Source of the DNA: Rhodospirillaceae bacterium MC!
GTDB lineage: Bacteria > Pseudomonadota > Alphaproteobacteria > MC1
Direction of reading: 5' to 3'
Length of the DNA: 64,000 nt
Assembly: GCA_002632265.1 (NCBI GenBank)
Contig: NQOV01000018.1
Span: 51,043-115,042, forward strand
Shown here: positions 25,791-35,701 of the stretch, in pieces
How positions within the stretch are numbered: the first letter of the stretch is position 1
How the letters are laid out: every line of letters begins with the position of its first letter
Translations under genes and position numbers: made by a program
The notes under the pieces: model-generated
Database searches by the model: none
What the model saw: the letters and a program-made list of their open reading frames with translations, nothing else
Told to the model about the DNA's origin: nothing

Positions 25791-28700
25791 ATGAATAAAA
25801 AAATTTCTGTCATTGTTCCCGTGTATAATGGGCAAACTTATTTAAAAGAATGTTTAGAAAGTATAATCAATCAAACTTATGAAAATTTAGAAATTATTAT
25901 AGTAAATGACGGATCAACCGATGATAGCATAAAAATTATTCAAAAGTATAAAAAGAAAGATTCAAGAATTGTATTAATAAACAATAAGGACAATATCGGC
26001 TTATTTAAGACCAGATTAGTTGGTTATGATAATAGCAAGGGCGATTATATAGCATTTGTAGACTGTGATGATATTATTGATGTGGATTATTACCGTCTTT
26101 TAATAAATAGCATAGAAAACAAAAATGCTGATATTGCTTGTGCGGAAACCGTTTTATTATTTGACAATAATATCAAGAAAATTAATAAAACTAACCAACC
26201 AAATTTCCCCAACAATGAACTAAAAAATAAAGATATTTTTGAAACATTTATGGCTCAAGAGGGTATGTTTTATTACATGCAAACCATATGGAACAAAATA
26301 TATACAAAAGATTTATGGGAAAAGGCACGCTCTCATTATAATAAAATTTCAAAACATCTAGTTATGTGTGAAGATATTGCTTTTTCTATTGTATTATTAT
26401 ACTACAGTAAAAAATTTGTATGTACTAGTAATGCGTATTATTACTATCGACAATCTTATTCAAATTCAACTTCGCCAACTAATTTTTCACACAAAACAAT
26501 TTCAGACTTACAGGAAAGTTTTAAATTTTGTCAAGATTTTATAAATGAAATACCTAATAATAACATATATTTAAACAATCTAATTGAATGGGAAAAACAC
26601 TATACATCTATTTATCTTTATCATAACAAAGCCTTAGGAAAAAAATTAGTGAAAGGTTGGAATTTAAATATAAAGGAAATAAGGGATGAGTATAAAGAAT
26701 CCATATTAGATATAACAAATCCTTTTATGCAAGACTTTCCAGACCATTTAAACAGTATTAAAACAAATATATTAAACGATGAAGTAGAGTATGTTAGCTT
26801 TGACGTTTTTGATACTTTAGTTGTGCGTCCTTTTTATGAACCAGCAGACTTATTTATTTTTATGAATTCGTTTTATAATAAATTAACAAAAACAGATGAA
26901 ACTCATTTATTTAATAAAATGCGTGTAACTGCTGAAATAAAAGCACGTAAAATTTATTACAATAAAGAAGATATTGATATAAATAATATATATGAAACTT
27001 TTAGCGAAATGTTTCATATAGATAGTAAAATTTGCAACACTTTAAAAGAGAAAGAGATAGAGCTAGAACTTAGATTCTGCTCTGCAAGAGAATCTGTTAA
27101 ACAAATTTTTGATATGGTACTTGCAGTAAATAAAAAAATTATCATTGTTTCTGATATGTATTTATTACCTGAACATATAAGTAAAATTCTTACAAATGCA
27201 GGGTTTGAGAATTACTCTAAGTTATATGTTTCTAGTGATACTAATTTATTAAAAGGTACTGGTTCTATGTATAAACATGTATTAAAGGATTTAAAAATTA
27301 AAGCCAATAAAATTTTACATATTGGCGATAATTGGCACAGTGATATTGAACAAGCACAAGCAAATGGCTTAAAAGCTAGATTCATACCTAAAACAATTGA
27401 TGCTTTTAAAGATATCAGTAACACAAGTTTAAGTAATTTTACTTTTCCTGTAAATAATATTATAAATTGGTATGAAAAAGGAACATTCCACAATTTATTT
27501 GTACGTTGTATGTTTGCTACTATAGCTAATAAATTTTACGATAATCCTTTTAAAAAATTTCATAGTGAGACTGATTTTGGGTCTGATATTAACTACTTAG
27601 GCTATTATGCCTTAGGTATGCACCTTCTTTCTGCTACTAAATGGTTATTAGAAGATCTTCAAGGTAGTTCAAAAAAAACAATTCATTTCGCCGCTAGAGA
27701 TGGGTATTTATACCAAAAATCATATGATATTTTAAAAAATTATTATGAAGAACAACCCAAATCTAATTATTTATATATTTCTCGAAAATCTTTACTTTCA
27801 TCATGTACATCAAATTTCTCTGATTTAAGAATTGTAAGCTATCGCTTAAGGTTTGTTGAAAATAGAGATATTAAAGAATATATAACTAAACGAATAGGAT
27901 GTAAAATTAGTTCAAGTCAAATTAACCAGCTAAAAAAAATGAACATAACTATTAATGGCGATTTTAAAGATCACCGTCATTATGTTGATGTTATTAATGC
28001 CTTAGAAGAAGTAGGCTTAGATTTATCATCTCTTAAAGCTCAAAGTAAAAATATGGAAAGTTTTTTAATTAAAACAATTGATAAAAATGACGCTATTTTT
28101 GACACTGGTTATAGTGGAACATCACGTATATTAATGGAAAAAATGGGCTTTCATCCTAGTCATTATTATATATATCATACTGTTAATATTCAGTCATATC
28201 TATTAAATTCAAAGTATCATAAAACTTATTATAAACATGAACCCATTGGTTATCAAGGTGCTAGAGAACTACTTGTTGCAAAAATAGATGGCAGTGTTAT
28301 GGGGTATGATGAGAATGGTCAACCCATATTAGAGAAAGATTTCAAAACAAACTATATTCATAATTTTATAATCAATCGTATTCAATCTAATGCTCTTGCT
28401 TTTGTTAGGGATTTTTCAAATATTTTTAAAAGTGATATTATTGATATGTTTCCGTTAGATCTTCCAATAAATAATTCAGCAGTTTTTGAAAATTTTTTAG
28501 CGAATCCTAAAGAGGGAGATATGGCCATATTTAAAAAATGCGTGTTTGATGATGTAAATACTAATACTCCTCATGGCACACGCTTATACGATACTTGGCA
28601 AGACTGGAATCATCAATATATAATATATAATAATACTAGAGTTTTTCATCCTACACATATTCATACAAAGTCGCTATTAAAAAAAGCTTTACTTTACTAT

Positions 28701-28799
28701 ATGTATGATAAAAGTATTTTTAGAGAAAAGGTAAAGCACAAATTAAGTAACAAACCATATCTTTATAAAATTGCTCGTTACATTGGCAAGTTTGTATAA
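25791..28799 (+). CDS. Multidomain GT2 glycosyltransferase fused to HAD-like region
   Basis: The 1002-aa protein opens with a complete GT2 domain (about 1-230): ISVIVPVYNG (5-14), NDGSTDDS and the metal-binding DCDD. From about residue 330 a HAD-type region follows, with the nucleophile motif DVFDTLV (about 337-343), VSDMYL and HIGDNWHSDIE (about 508-518). The last 400 residues include AARDGYLYQKSYDIL and YLYISRKSLL, commonly found after such HAD regions in surface polysaccharide proteins. It probably builds or modifies a surface glycan. The gene seems even more AT-rich than its neighbours and stands alone beside palindromic repeats, which suggests acquisition by transfer. Confidence 0.85.
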   Translation: MNKKISVIVPVYNGQTYLKECLESIINQTYENLEIIIVNDGSTDDSIKIIQKYKKKDSRIVLINNKDNIGLFKTRLVGYDNSKGDYIAFVDCDDIIDVDYYRLLINSIENKNADIACAETVLLFDNNIKKINKTNQPNFPNNELKNKDIFETFMAQEGMFYYMQTIWNKIYTKDLWEKARSHYNKISKHLVMCEDIAFSIVLLYYSKKFVCTSNAYYYYRQSYSNSTSPTNFSHKTISDLQESFKFCQDFINEIPNNNIYLNNLIEWEKHYTSIYLYHNKALGKKLVKGWNLNIKEIRDEYKESILDITNPFMQDFPDHLNSIKTNILNDEVEYVSFDVFDTLVVRPFYEPADLFIFMNSFYNKLTKTDETHLFNKMRVTAEIKARKIYYNKEDIDINNIYETFSEMFHIDSKICNTLKEKEIELELRFCSARESVKQIFDMVLAVNKKIIIVSDMYLLPEHISKILTNAGFENYSKLYVSSDTNLLKGTGSMYKHVLKDLKIKANKILHIGDNWHSDIEQAQANGLKARFIPKTIDAFKDISNTSLSNFTFPVNNIINWYEKGTFHNLFVRCMFATIANKFYDNPFKKFHSETDFGSDINYLGYYALGMHLLSATKWLLEDLQGSSKKTIHFAARDGYLYQKSYDILKNYYEEQPKSNYLYISRKSLLSSCTSNFSDLRIVSYRLRFVENRDIKEYITKRIGCKISSSQINQLKKMNITINGDFKDHRHYVDVINALEEVGLDLSSLKAQSKNMESFLIKTIDKNDAIFDTGYSGTSRILMEKMGFHPSHYYIYHTVNIQSYLLNSKYHKTYYKHEPIGYQGARELLVAKIDGSVMGYDENGQPILEKDFKTNYIHNFIINRIQSNALAFVRDFSNIFKSDIIDMFPLDLPINNSAVFENFLANPKEGDMAIFKKCVFDDVNTNTPHGTRLYDTWQDWNHQYIIYNNTRVFHPTHIHTKSLLKKALLYYMYDKSIFREKVKHKLSNKPYLYKIARYIGKFV

Positions 28800-28821
28800 T
28801 TTTCATAATTATTATTACACA

Positions 28822-29697
28822 TCAAGCCAACATACAATCCACCACCCACCAATCAGGATGAGATTCTTTTATGTGAGAGAGTGCTTGCATTGTGTCGGCT
28901 TGGGTTTTGTAGATGCCGAAACAGGTTGCACCACTACCGCTCATGCGAGTGAATAGGCAGTTGTTAGTGTTGGCGATGGATTGTAGGACTTCTTTTATTA
29001 TGGGATGTTGGGAAATGGCGGGGGGTTGTAGGTTGTTGGTGGTGGATTTTAGGATGTCGATTAACATAGTAATATCTGTAATGTGGGTTGGTTTTGGTTC
29101 GAATAATTGTGAGAATTTTCCGTGGTTTTGGCTGTGTAGGTGTTGGAAGATTTGGGGGGTGTGGCATGGTTGATTGGGGTTTATCATTAGGGCTTGGATA
29201 GGCGTGAACTCTTCAAGTAGAGTTACTTTTTCGCCGACGCCTGCAATATAGCAAGCTTGTTTGTATATGCACATGGAAACATCGGCCCCCATTTGTTGCC
29301 CTAGGGTGGCGAGATTCTTCTTTGATATCTTGAGATCCCATAACTTATTTAATTCCCACATGGTAGTTGCCGAATTACTCGAGCCACCGCCAACGCCTGA
29401 CGCTATGGGAAGTTCCTTTTTTAAAATGATATGAACGCCACGGCCTACGGCGTAGTGATCTTGTAACATCTTAGCGGTTTTGTAGATGATGTTACTTTCT
29501 ATGGGTAAAGATTTCAGCTCATGGGCGTATGTGCCGATGATCTGTAATGTGATTTCGTTTGTCTCTTGATTATCTGTAAAGGATAATTCATCGCCTTTGT
29601 TGGCGAATACGCACAGGGAATCTAGCAAATGGTAGCCGTCATCACGTTTGCCGACCACTTGCAGATAGAGATTTATTTTCGCAGGGGATAAGATCAT
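28822..29697 (-). CDS. ispE: 4-diphosphocytidyl-2-C-methyl-D-erythritol kinase
   Basis: IspE phosphorylates CDP-methylerythritol in the MEP isoprenoid pathway. The 291-aa GHMP kinase has the N-terminal PAKINLYLQVVGKRDDGYH block (5-23), the ATP-binding loop PIASGVGGGSSNSA (about 92-105) and the C-terminal MSGSGATCFG motif. It is intact and convergent with the GT2-HAD gene, whose stop lies only 22 bp away. The divergent xseA starts about 100 bp upstream. Confidence 0.96.
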   Translation of the reverse strand: MILSPAKINLYLQVVGKRDDGYHLLDSLCVFANKGDELSFTDNQETNEITLQIIGTYAHELKSLPIESNIIYKTAKMLQDHYAVGRGVHIILKKELPIASGVGGGSSNSATTMWELNKLWDLKISKKNLATLGQQMGADVSMCIYKQACYIAGVGEKVTLLEEFTPIQALMINPNQPCHTPQIFQHLHSQNHGKFSQLFEPKPTHITDITMLIDILKSTTNNLQPPAISQHPIIKEVLQSIANTNNCLFTRMSGSGATCFGIYKTQADTMQALSHIKESHPDWWVVDCMLA

Positions 29698-29794
29698 AGT
29701 ATATTTCCAATATTATATTGCATTTTGAATTATTATATTATAAAATAGAAAACATTACAAATAAATTCATACAAAAAGAAGAAACGTCCAGATA

Positions 29795-31369
29795 ATGCCG
29801 AGCAATAATATACCTATCTATTCAGTTAGTGAGATATCTTTAAATGTGAAAAAGACCATTGAGGAATCTTTTTCTCATGTGCGTATTCGTGGGGAAGTAT
29901 CGACGCTAAAAAAGGCTAGTTCGGGGCATGTGTATTTATCTTTAAAGGATGAAAAGGCGGTTATTAATTCTATCATATGGAAAGGTGTTGCCTCTAAGAT
30001 TCCCTTTAGTATGGAAGAGGGATTGGAAATTATCGCTCAAGGGAAATTGAGTTCGTATCCGGGGCGTAGTAATTATCAGCTGATCATAGAAAGTGCCGAA
30101 ATTGCAGGGGAAGGAGCTTTGTTAAAGCTCTTAGAAGATCGTAAAAGAAAACTCCAAAAGGAAGGGCTGTTCGATCCGCAACATAAAAAGCCCCTGCCCT
30201 ATTTGCCTAAGGTTATCGGCTTAGTAACTTCGCCTACTGGGGCGGTGTTGCATGATATCATTCATCGCATATCGGCAAGATTTGGGGTAAGGCTGATCTT
30301 AAATCCTGTGGCAGTGCAAGGGGACGGAGCGTCTAGCCAAATAGCACGTGCCATAAGCCAATTCGATAGCCTGCCCTTTAAGGATATCCCCAAGCCTGAT
30401 CTTTTGATCGTCGCTCGTGGTGGTGGATCTTTGGAAGATCTTTGGTGTTTCAATGAGGAAGAAGTGGCAAGAGCGGTATTTAAGTGTTCTATCCCTATCA
30501 TATCGGCGGTAGGCCATGAAACGGATACTACTCTAATCGATTACGTATCGGATCTACGCACTCCAACCCCCACAGGGGCCGCAGAAATGGCCGTGCCTGT
30601 GAAAAATGATCTAATGGCGAACATCTTAGATATATCCGCACGCTTGGAAAGATCAAAGGGGGTATATTTTAAACATAAGCATGATAATATCATCAATCTA
30701 AAGAGAGCTTTAAAATCCCCTAAAGATATCATCGAAAATAATAGCCAAAAGTTGGACGATAGAGTGGAACGCTTTGAGTTATCTGTAAAAGAATTCCTTA
30801 ATAAACGTTCGCAATATGTGGAAAACTTAAAGGCAAAGCTCATTTCTCCGCAATCTACAATCGCCATAGAAACCGCTAAGCTAAACGAAAAAGCGAACCG
30901 ATTGGAACAATCTTCTAAGCAGTTAATTAATAATCATAGGCAGAATGTTATAAGTATAGCTAATCAAATAATTTCGCCTAAAAACATCTTAGGATCATCG
31001 CAAAACAAACTGGATTATGCCATGAAAACCTTAGAATTCACAACTAAAAACATCTTAGATAATAAAAAGAAAAATATCGAACCACTGGCGAGATTGCTCG
31101 AAACATTATCCTATGAAAATACGCTCAAGCGTGGCTTTACTATTACTTTAAATGATCATGATGAAGTTGTAACATCAGCAGATAACCTAAGCGAAAACTT
31201 TAAAGTGAAATTCCATGACGGCGAAATATATGCAAATAGAATAAAAAAATCTGTAGATACTCAAAGGGAGAATCTCACAGATCAACAACTAACAAGCAAA
31301 AAGGCTAAAAGTACGCAGGTTAAAAATATAAAGTCTAAAAGCGAAGAACAAGAACCTAGATTGTTCTAG
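29795..31369 (+). CDS. xseA: Exodeoxyribonuclease VII large subunit
   Basis: XseA is the catalytic subunit of exonuclease VII, which trims single-stranded DNA. The 524-aa protein has an N-terminal OB-fold (about 8-105, with VRIRGEVSTLKKASSGH), the catalytic region with TSPTGAVLHDI and ARGGGSLEDLW (about 205-215), GHETDTTLIDYVSD, a long coiled-coil portion (about 265-440), and the ending motif NTLKRGFTI. The Ser/Lys-rich tail is longer than usual. The small subunit xseB is not adjacent. Confidence 0.96.
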   Translation: MPSNNIPIYSVSEISLNVKKTIEESFSHVRIRGEVSTLKKASSGHVYLSLKDEKAVINSIIWKGVASKIPFSMEEGLEIIAQGKLSSYPGRSNYQLIIESAEIAGEGALLKLLEDRKRKLQKEGLFDPQHKKPLPYLPKVIGLVTSPTGAVLHDIIHRISARFGVRLILNPVAVQGDGASSQIARAISQFDSLPFKDIPKPDLLIVARGGGSLEDLWCFNEEEVARAVFKCSIPIISAVGHETDTTLIDYVSDLRTPTPTGAAEMAVPVKNDLMANILDISARLERSKGVYFKHKHDNIINLKRALKSPKDIIENNSQKLDDRVERFELSVKEFLNKRSQYVENLKAKLISPQSTIAIETAKLNEKANRLEQSSKQLINNHRQNVISIANQIISPKNILGSSQNKLDYAMKTLEFTTKNILDNKKKNIEPLARLLETLSYENTLKRGFTITLNDHDEVVTSADNLSENFKVKFHDGEIYANRIKKSVDTQRENLTDQQLTSKKAKSTQVKNIKSKSEEQEPRLF

Positions 31370-31472
31370 CTCTAAACAAAAACGAAAGGAAGTAAAAACA
31401 TATATGGACAAGATTCACATGTAAGATCTTACAATTCAATGAATTTATAAATAATTTGGGAAGAAAAATTAG

Positions 31473-32069
31473 TCAGTCAAATAAAGCATCGATGTCATCT
31501 TGGTTGAATGTTTCAGTTTCTAAACACCAACCAACTTCGGTAATACTAGCGTCATAAAATAAGATGTCATCCAGTTCTTCTATGGTAATCTTATGGCTTA
31601 GATCATCACGATCATTTTCCAGTAACTTGCCGTTGGCGGTATTGGATATAACAGAAGTATATTTGTGTACTTCATCGAAGTTGTTAACTATTTCTTGTAA
31701 TTTTTCTTTATCTTTAAAGACATCTATTTTATTTAAGCTATCTAGAGTTGTAAGTAGAATTTTATCTATAGAGATCACAGCCTCATCGTATTGCTTTTTA
31801 AACTGTGCGGGAGCTATATGATAAAGATCAATGGCGGTAGCTCTTTCAGGCAAGGACGAATCTTCAAAATGTTGTACGTAGGATTTAGGTTGCCATTCCA
31901 TGATCATATCGATCACATCTGGCATATCGGGTAACATTTCCACTAACATTATCACTTCATTATAATGATTTAAATAATCAGTTGATAGAAAAGTCTCAAC
32001 GTTAACAGTTTGAGTTCTACTAGCATCAAGTCTTTTATCTAACAATTCATCTATAGTTAATTTATTCAT
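31473..32069 (-). CDS. Unknown acidic helical protein ending in a FliM-type CheY-binding-like motif
   Basis: The 198-aa protein is acidic and appears largely helical, with no membrane segment or signal peptide. Its last ten residues read NQDDIDALFD, closely resembling the (S/N)QxEIDALL motif at the FliM N-terminus that binds phosphorylated CheY. Similar motifs occur at the ends of some alphaproteobacterial chemotaxis proteins, including CheZ-like phosphatases. This suggests, but does not prove, a CheZ-like or other CheY-linked role. The central helices around residues 95-150 could form the bundle of such a protein. It is convergent with xseA. Confidence 0.5.
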   Translation of the reverse strand: MNKLTIDELLDKRLDASRTQTVNVETFLSTDYLNHYNEVIMLVEMLPDMPDVIDMIMEWQPKSYVQHFEDSSLPERATAIDLYHIAPAQFKKQYDEAVISIDKILLTTLDSLNKIDVFKDKEKLQEIVNNFDEVHKYTSVISNTANGKLLENDRDDLSHKITIEELDDILFYDASITEVGWCLETETFNQDDIDALFD

Positions 32070-32347
32070 TATGTCTTCAACTTTAATTTTAAAAATTTAA
32101 ATACCTAAAAAGTATTGAAAAGTATTGATATTATATTGCATTATATTGTATTATAAGCTATTAGTATTAATAAATAGTAAAGATTATTTTTAATCACTAC
32201 TTTATACAATAACATTTTTAAATACATATTATACGTTTAACAATCATAACATAGATCAAAATATATAACAACTGTTTTAAGATTATTTTATAAATATATT
32301 ATAATTATTTTACAAATCAGTAATCAATATTTAAAGGAATAAATATC

Positions 32348-33160
32348 ATGCAAAATAATAATTTACACAAAAATAAAGCCTTTGAGTTTTGCCATGAGCA
32401 TGCTCCTATTATTATTTTAAATCAACCGCAATTAGGGGAAAATGTGGGAATGGTGGCTCGTGCCATGCTCAATTGTGGCTTGAGTGATTTGCGTCTTGTT
32501 TCACCTAATCCGCATATGGATATGGATCACGCTAAACAATCCTCTGTAAAAGCCTTTCACGTGCTAGATAATATGAAGATATTCAATAACTTAACGGACG
32601 CTACACAAGATATTCATTACATATACGCCACCACCGCACGCACAAGAGATCAAGAAAAACAAGTGCTTACACCTGATATTATGGCACGTGAAAGCATGGA
32701 CCATAGAGAAAATAAGCGAAAAGTTGCTTATTTATTCGGCAAGGAATCCGTAGGCTTAGCTAATAAGGATGTAGCATTCGCCAATGGGATCGTAAGGATT
32801 CCCCTTAATCCTGCGTTCTCTTCTCTTAATCTGGCCCAAAGCGTTTTACTTTGTGCCTATGAGTGGCATAAGTTAGCAATGAATATGCAAGAGCAAGATC
32901 CTAAAGATAAAGATCATAAAGATAAAGATAAAAACACAGAGAAACACACAGAGAAACACACAGAATACGCCAACAAGCAGGATATGGAATCCTTGTATAA
33001 GGATGTCTTTGAGCGTTTGGATAACACGTCATTTTTCAATCTCCAAGAAAAAAGACAGCAAAAGGAAGATCAAATCAAAAATATTTTCAACAAGATTCCC
33101 TTATCCAAACAAGAAACGCAACTCTTGAGAGGTCTTTTTAGATTCATAAACAACTCCTAA
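32348..33160 (+). CDS. TrmJ-like SPOUT rRNA/tRNA 2'-O-methyltransferase
   Basis: The 270-aa protein has the SPOUT motifs of the TrmH/TrmJ group: PQLGENVGMVARAMLNCG (about 27-44), LFGKESVGLANKD (about 137-149) and IPLNPAFSSLNLAQSV (about 158-173). TrmJ methylates position 32 of tRNAs. A hydrophilic insert of Lys/Asp and His/Thr/Glu repeats (about 184-215) separates the catalytic domain from the C-terminal helical extension and looks like simple-sequence expansion. AAAGGAAT precedes the start. It is not adjacent to its usual partners. Confidence 0.88.
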   Translation: MQNNNLHKNKAFEFCHEHAPIIILNQPQLGENVGMVARAMLNCGLSDLRLVSPNPHMDMDHAKQSSVKAFHVLDNMKIFNNLTDATQDIHYIYATTARTRDQEKQVLTPDIMARESMDHRENKRKVAYLFGKESVGLANKDVAFANGIVRIPLNPAFSSLNLAQSVLLCAYEWHKLAMNMQEQDPKDKDHKDKDKNTEKHTEKHTEYANKQDMESLYKDVFERLDNTSFFNLQEKRQQKEDQIKNIFNKIPLSKQETQLLRGLFRFINNS

Positions 33161-33278
33161 AGATCCCCAAGACTCCATAAAGAAAGATATAAAGAGATAC
33201 TAAAGGAATAAATATCTTAACTAAATCATATTCTTAGAATATCGGATCTTAGAGAAAATCAACTATTAAAAATTAAAG

Positions 33279-33308
33279 TTGCAAGGTTTTTGCATTTTGT
33301 GATATAAT
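33279..33308 (+). promoter_or_regulatory. Sigma70-type promoter before the orphan binding-protein gene
   Basis: A -35 TTGCAA (33279-33284) and a perfect -10 TATAAT (33303-33308) are separated by 18 bases. The predicted leader to the ATG at 33369 is about 55 bases. It probably drives the plus-strand run that includes phoH, ybeY and hemW. Confidence 0.6.
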
Positions 33309-33368
33309 GCCTTAAATAGTGGATATACCTAAAGGGTTGTGAAAATAATTAACAATTTGAGATAATTT

Positions 33369-34472
33369 ATGAATTTGAAAAAAATAATATATATACTAGT
33401 ATTCATGGGCATACTTTTCACATCGGAAAAAAGCTTTGCGAGTTTTGAGCATACATATATTAATGCGTGTTTAAAAAAACATCCTGCCACTTCGCAGAGA
33501 ATTTATGTGAATTCCAATCAGCATTTGTCATCTTTATTTGAAATGGCAGTAATTAGCTATATCATTCGCAACGGCTATAAATATTGTAACACTGTATCTC
33601 ATTTTGAAAATCCGTATACCATTGCTAAGAATTTAGAAAGTAAGCAAACAGATATTTTCATCGGTGCTTTTATGCACTCAATCAATAATAATATCGGCTG
33701 GTATAATTTAAAGGATAAGTATAATCTTGATATTTCTACAAACTTAGTTTTGTCCATTTCTTCACGTTGGGTTTTTCCTAAATATCTCTTGATCAATCAT
33801 CCAGAAATCAGCACGATCTCTTCATGGCGTGATCTTTTAACATATTACAATATTCTCGAGCAACCCACCATATATTCCCGTGCTAAAAAAACCGTAATCG
33901 CCATAACAATGCCCAAAGATACCCTATTTTATAACGACGGCGTAGAAGTAATACAGAAATTATATATATATCCTCAAATGACCACCATACGACCACGTAC
34001 ATGGGATGAATATAACAAAATTGTTACGGATCTCTATCAGCGTAAAAAACCCTTTTTATTGCAAAATTCTTCCATAGAATCCTTTGATCGCAATTTCTCT
34101 TTTCAAACCATAGACGCTAAAAACGATGTGAAAACCTCTTACAAGCAAGTTATTTTATCTGCTAAAAACAAACTTCCGCCAAAAATTTACAATTTCCTAG
34201 AAAGGGTTAATCTTTCAGATAAACTACTTAATAAATACATTAACTTACTCCATGTTGGGAATATGCGTTTGGTGTTACTTTACTTCCTAAAGCAAGAGCC
34301 TAACATCTGGAAACAATGGGTAATAGATAAAGACGCACAACAAAGTATCATAAATCAAATGGAATCCGATAGCAGTATTTTATTTGAACAATATAACGAT
34401 TCGAGTATCGATCGCATAATCTTTCATCACAAGAATAATCAAAAGAATAACCACAAGAATACGAACAAGTAA
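33369..34472 (+). CDS. Periplasmic substrate-binding protein-like, possibly OpuAC/glycine-betaine type
   Basis: A signal peptide ends near residue 24 (SFAS). The body has two-lobe binding-protein features: IYVNSNQHLSSLFEMAVISYIIRN at the start of lobe 1, and DIFIGAFM (about 96-103). A WVFPKYLLINHPEISTISSW segment (about 139-158) recalls the OpuAC/ProX family of betaine or choline binders. The match is impressionistic and ligand-binding aromatic residues cannot be assigned. No permease or ATPase gene lies beside it; phoH follows 22 bp later. The tail is rich in Asn, Lys and His repeats. Confidence 0.5.
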   Translation: MNLKKIIYILVFMGILFTSEKSFASFEHTYINACLKKHPATSQRIYVNSNQHLSSLFEMAVISYIIRNGYKYCNTVSHFENPYTIAKNLESKQTDIFIGAFMHSINNNIGWYNLKDKYNLDISTNLVLSISSRWVFPKYLLINHPEISTISSWRDLLTYYNILEQPTIYSRAKKTVIAITMPKDTLFYNDGVEVIQKLYIYPQMTTIRPRTWDEYNKIVTDLYQRKKPFLLQNSSIESFDRNFSFQTIDAKNDVKTSYKQVILSAKNKLPPKIYNFLERVNLSDKLLNKYINLLHVGNMRLVLLYFLKQEPNIWKQWVIDKDAQQSIINQMESDSSILFEQYNDSSIDRIIFHHKNNQKNNHKNTNK

Positions 34473-34494
34473 ATATAAGGAATATGGATAAAGA

Positions 34495-35676
34495 ATGGCT
34501 TCAGAAATAGTTACATCATTGGAGTTCGATACTAGTATCATGAATATACTAGTGGGAATTAATAATAAGAATATAGCGTTCATCTCGAAGATCATGGATG
34601 TTAGTTTATTTGTAAAAGGCAATGAGATTACCATAATGTCAACGCCGAAAAAACAAAAGCAAACCATAGAGATATTTAAGATCCTAGAAAAGCAAATCAA
34701 TATCGCCGAGCTACTGGAAACAGATGACATCACAAACGCCATACGTTTAGTTACTAATAACGAAATTAGTATGATGATCGATCAGGATGACAATCCATTT
34801 AACAAAAAAGGCAACAAGCAAGAGACGAAAAATAAAGACAACAGTAAAAATAAGCAAGATAAACAATCAACTTCCGATTACATTATAAAAACCCCAAGGA
34901 AAACCATATCTCCAAGATCGGAATCCCAATTGAAATACTGTCATAAGATCGATAAGCATGATATCGTATTCAGCACAGGCCCCGCAGGTACAGGCAAAAC
35001 CTATACCGCTGTAGCCAAAGCCGTAGAGCTTATGCAAAGTGGCGAAGTTAGTAAGCTGATCATTTCACGCCCTGCGGTTGAGGCTGGGGAAAATCTTGGC
35101 TTTCTCCCTGGGGATCTTAAAGAAAAAGTTGATCCTTTCATGCGTCCCATTTATGACGCTTTATTCGATATGCTCCCAAAAGAGCTAGTGGAAAGAAAAA
35201 TTCTCAATGGCGAAATTGAAATCGCTCCCCTTGCTTTCATGCGTGGACGTACTCTTAGTAATGCTTTTGTTATCATGGATGAAGCACAAAATACCACCCA
35301 TGCACAAATGAAAATGTTCCTGACTCGTTTTGGACAAAATTCTCGTATGGTAATTAATGGCGATCTTACTCAAGTTGATCTCCCACGTGGCGTCATTTCA
35401 GGATTACGAGAGGCAATCATCAGCTTGAAAAAGATCAAAGAAATCGGCTTTTTAGAATTCACTTCTAAAGACGTTGTCCGCCACCATTTGGTAGGTAAAA
35501 TCATTGATGCTTACGCTAAAAGAGACAAAGAAGTCAGCGAAATATACGCCACCCCCAAAACAAAAGCAAAAACCAAGACTAAGACCGAAACCAAAGCTAA
35601 AGCCGAAACTAAAGCCGAAACTAAAGCTAAAGCCGAAACTAAAGCTAAAGCCAAAACGCCATCAGCTGATAACTAA
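34495..35676 (+). CDS. PhoH family ATPase
   Basis: The 393-aa protein has a KH-like N-terminal region (about 1-100) and a P-loop PhoH domain with Walker A GPAGTGKT (about 162-169), LGFLPGDLKEKVDPFMRP (about 199-216) and Walker B with DEAQN (about 262-266). The family is linked to RNA metabolism and, next to ybeY, to ribosome maturation. The last ~40 residues are Lys/Thr/Ala/Glu repeats from a tandem DNA tract (about 35557-35656), absent from usual family members. ybeY begins 25 bp downstream. Confidence 0.92.
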   Translation: MASEIVTSLEFDTSIMNILVGINNKNIAFISKIMDVSLFVKGNEITIMSTPKKQKQTIEIFKILEKQINIAELLETDDITNAIRLVTNNEISMMIDQDDNPFNKKGNKQETKNKDNSKNKQDKQSTSDYIIKTPRKTISPRSESQLKYCHKIDKHDIVFSTGPAGTGKTYTAVAKAVELMQSGEVSKLIISRPAVEAGENLGFLPGDLKEKVDPFMRPIYDALFDMLPKELVERKILNGEIEIAPLAFMRGRTLSNAFVIMDEAQNTTHAQMKMFLTRFGQNSRMVINGDLTQVDLPRGVISGLREAIISLKKIKEIGFLEFTSKDVVRHHLVGKIIDAYAKRDKEVSEIYATPKTKAKTKTKTETKAKAETKAETKAKAETKAKAKTPSADN

Positions 35677-35701
35677 CACCCACAAGAAAGGATCTAAAAT
35701 C

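Noticed and set aside
28771..29173. Plus-strand frames within ispE
   Set aside because: These overlap the conserved ispE coding sequence in antisense and have no supporting signals.
35504..35701. Upstream in-frame extension of ybeY by 66 codons
   Set aside because: The extension only reads the repeat tract of phoH in another frame, and a ribosome site directly precedes the ATG at 35702.
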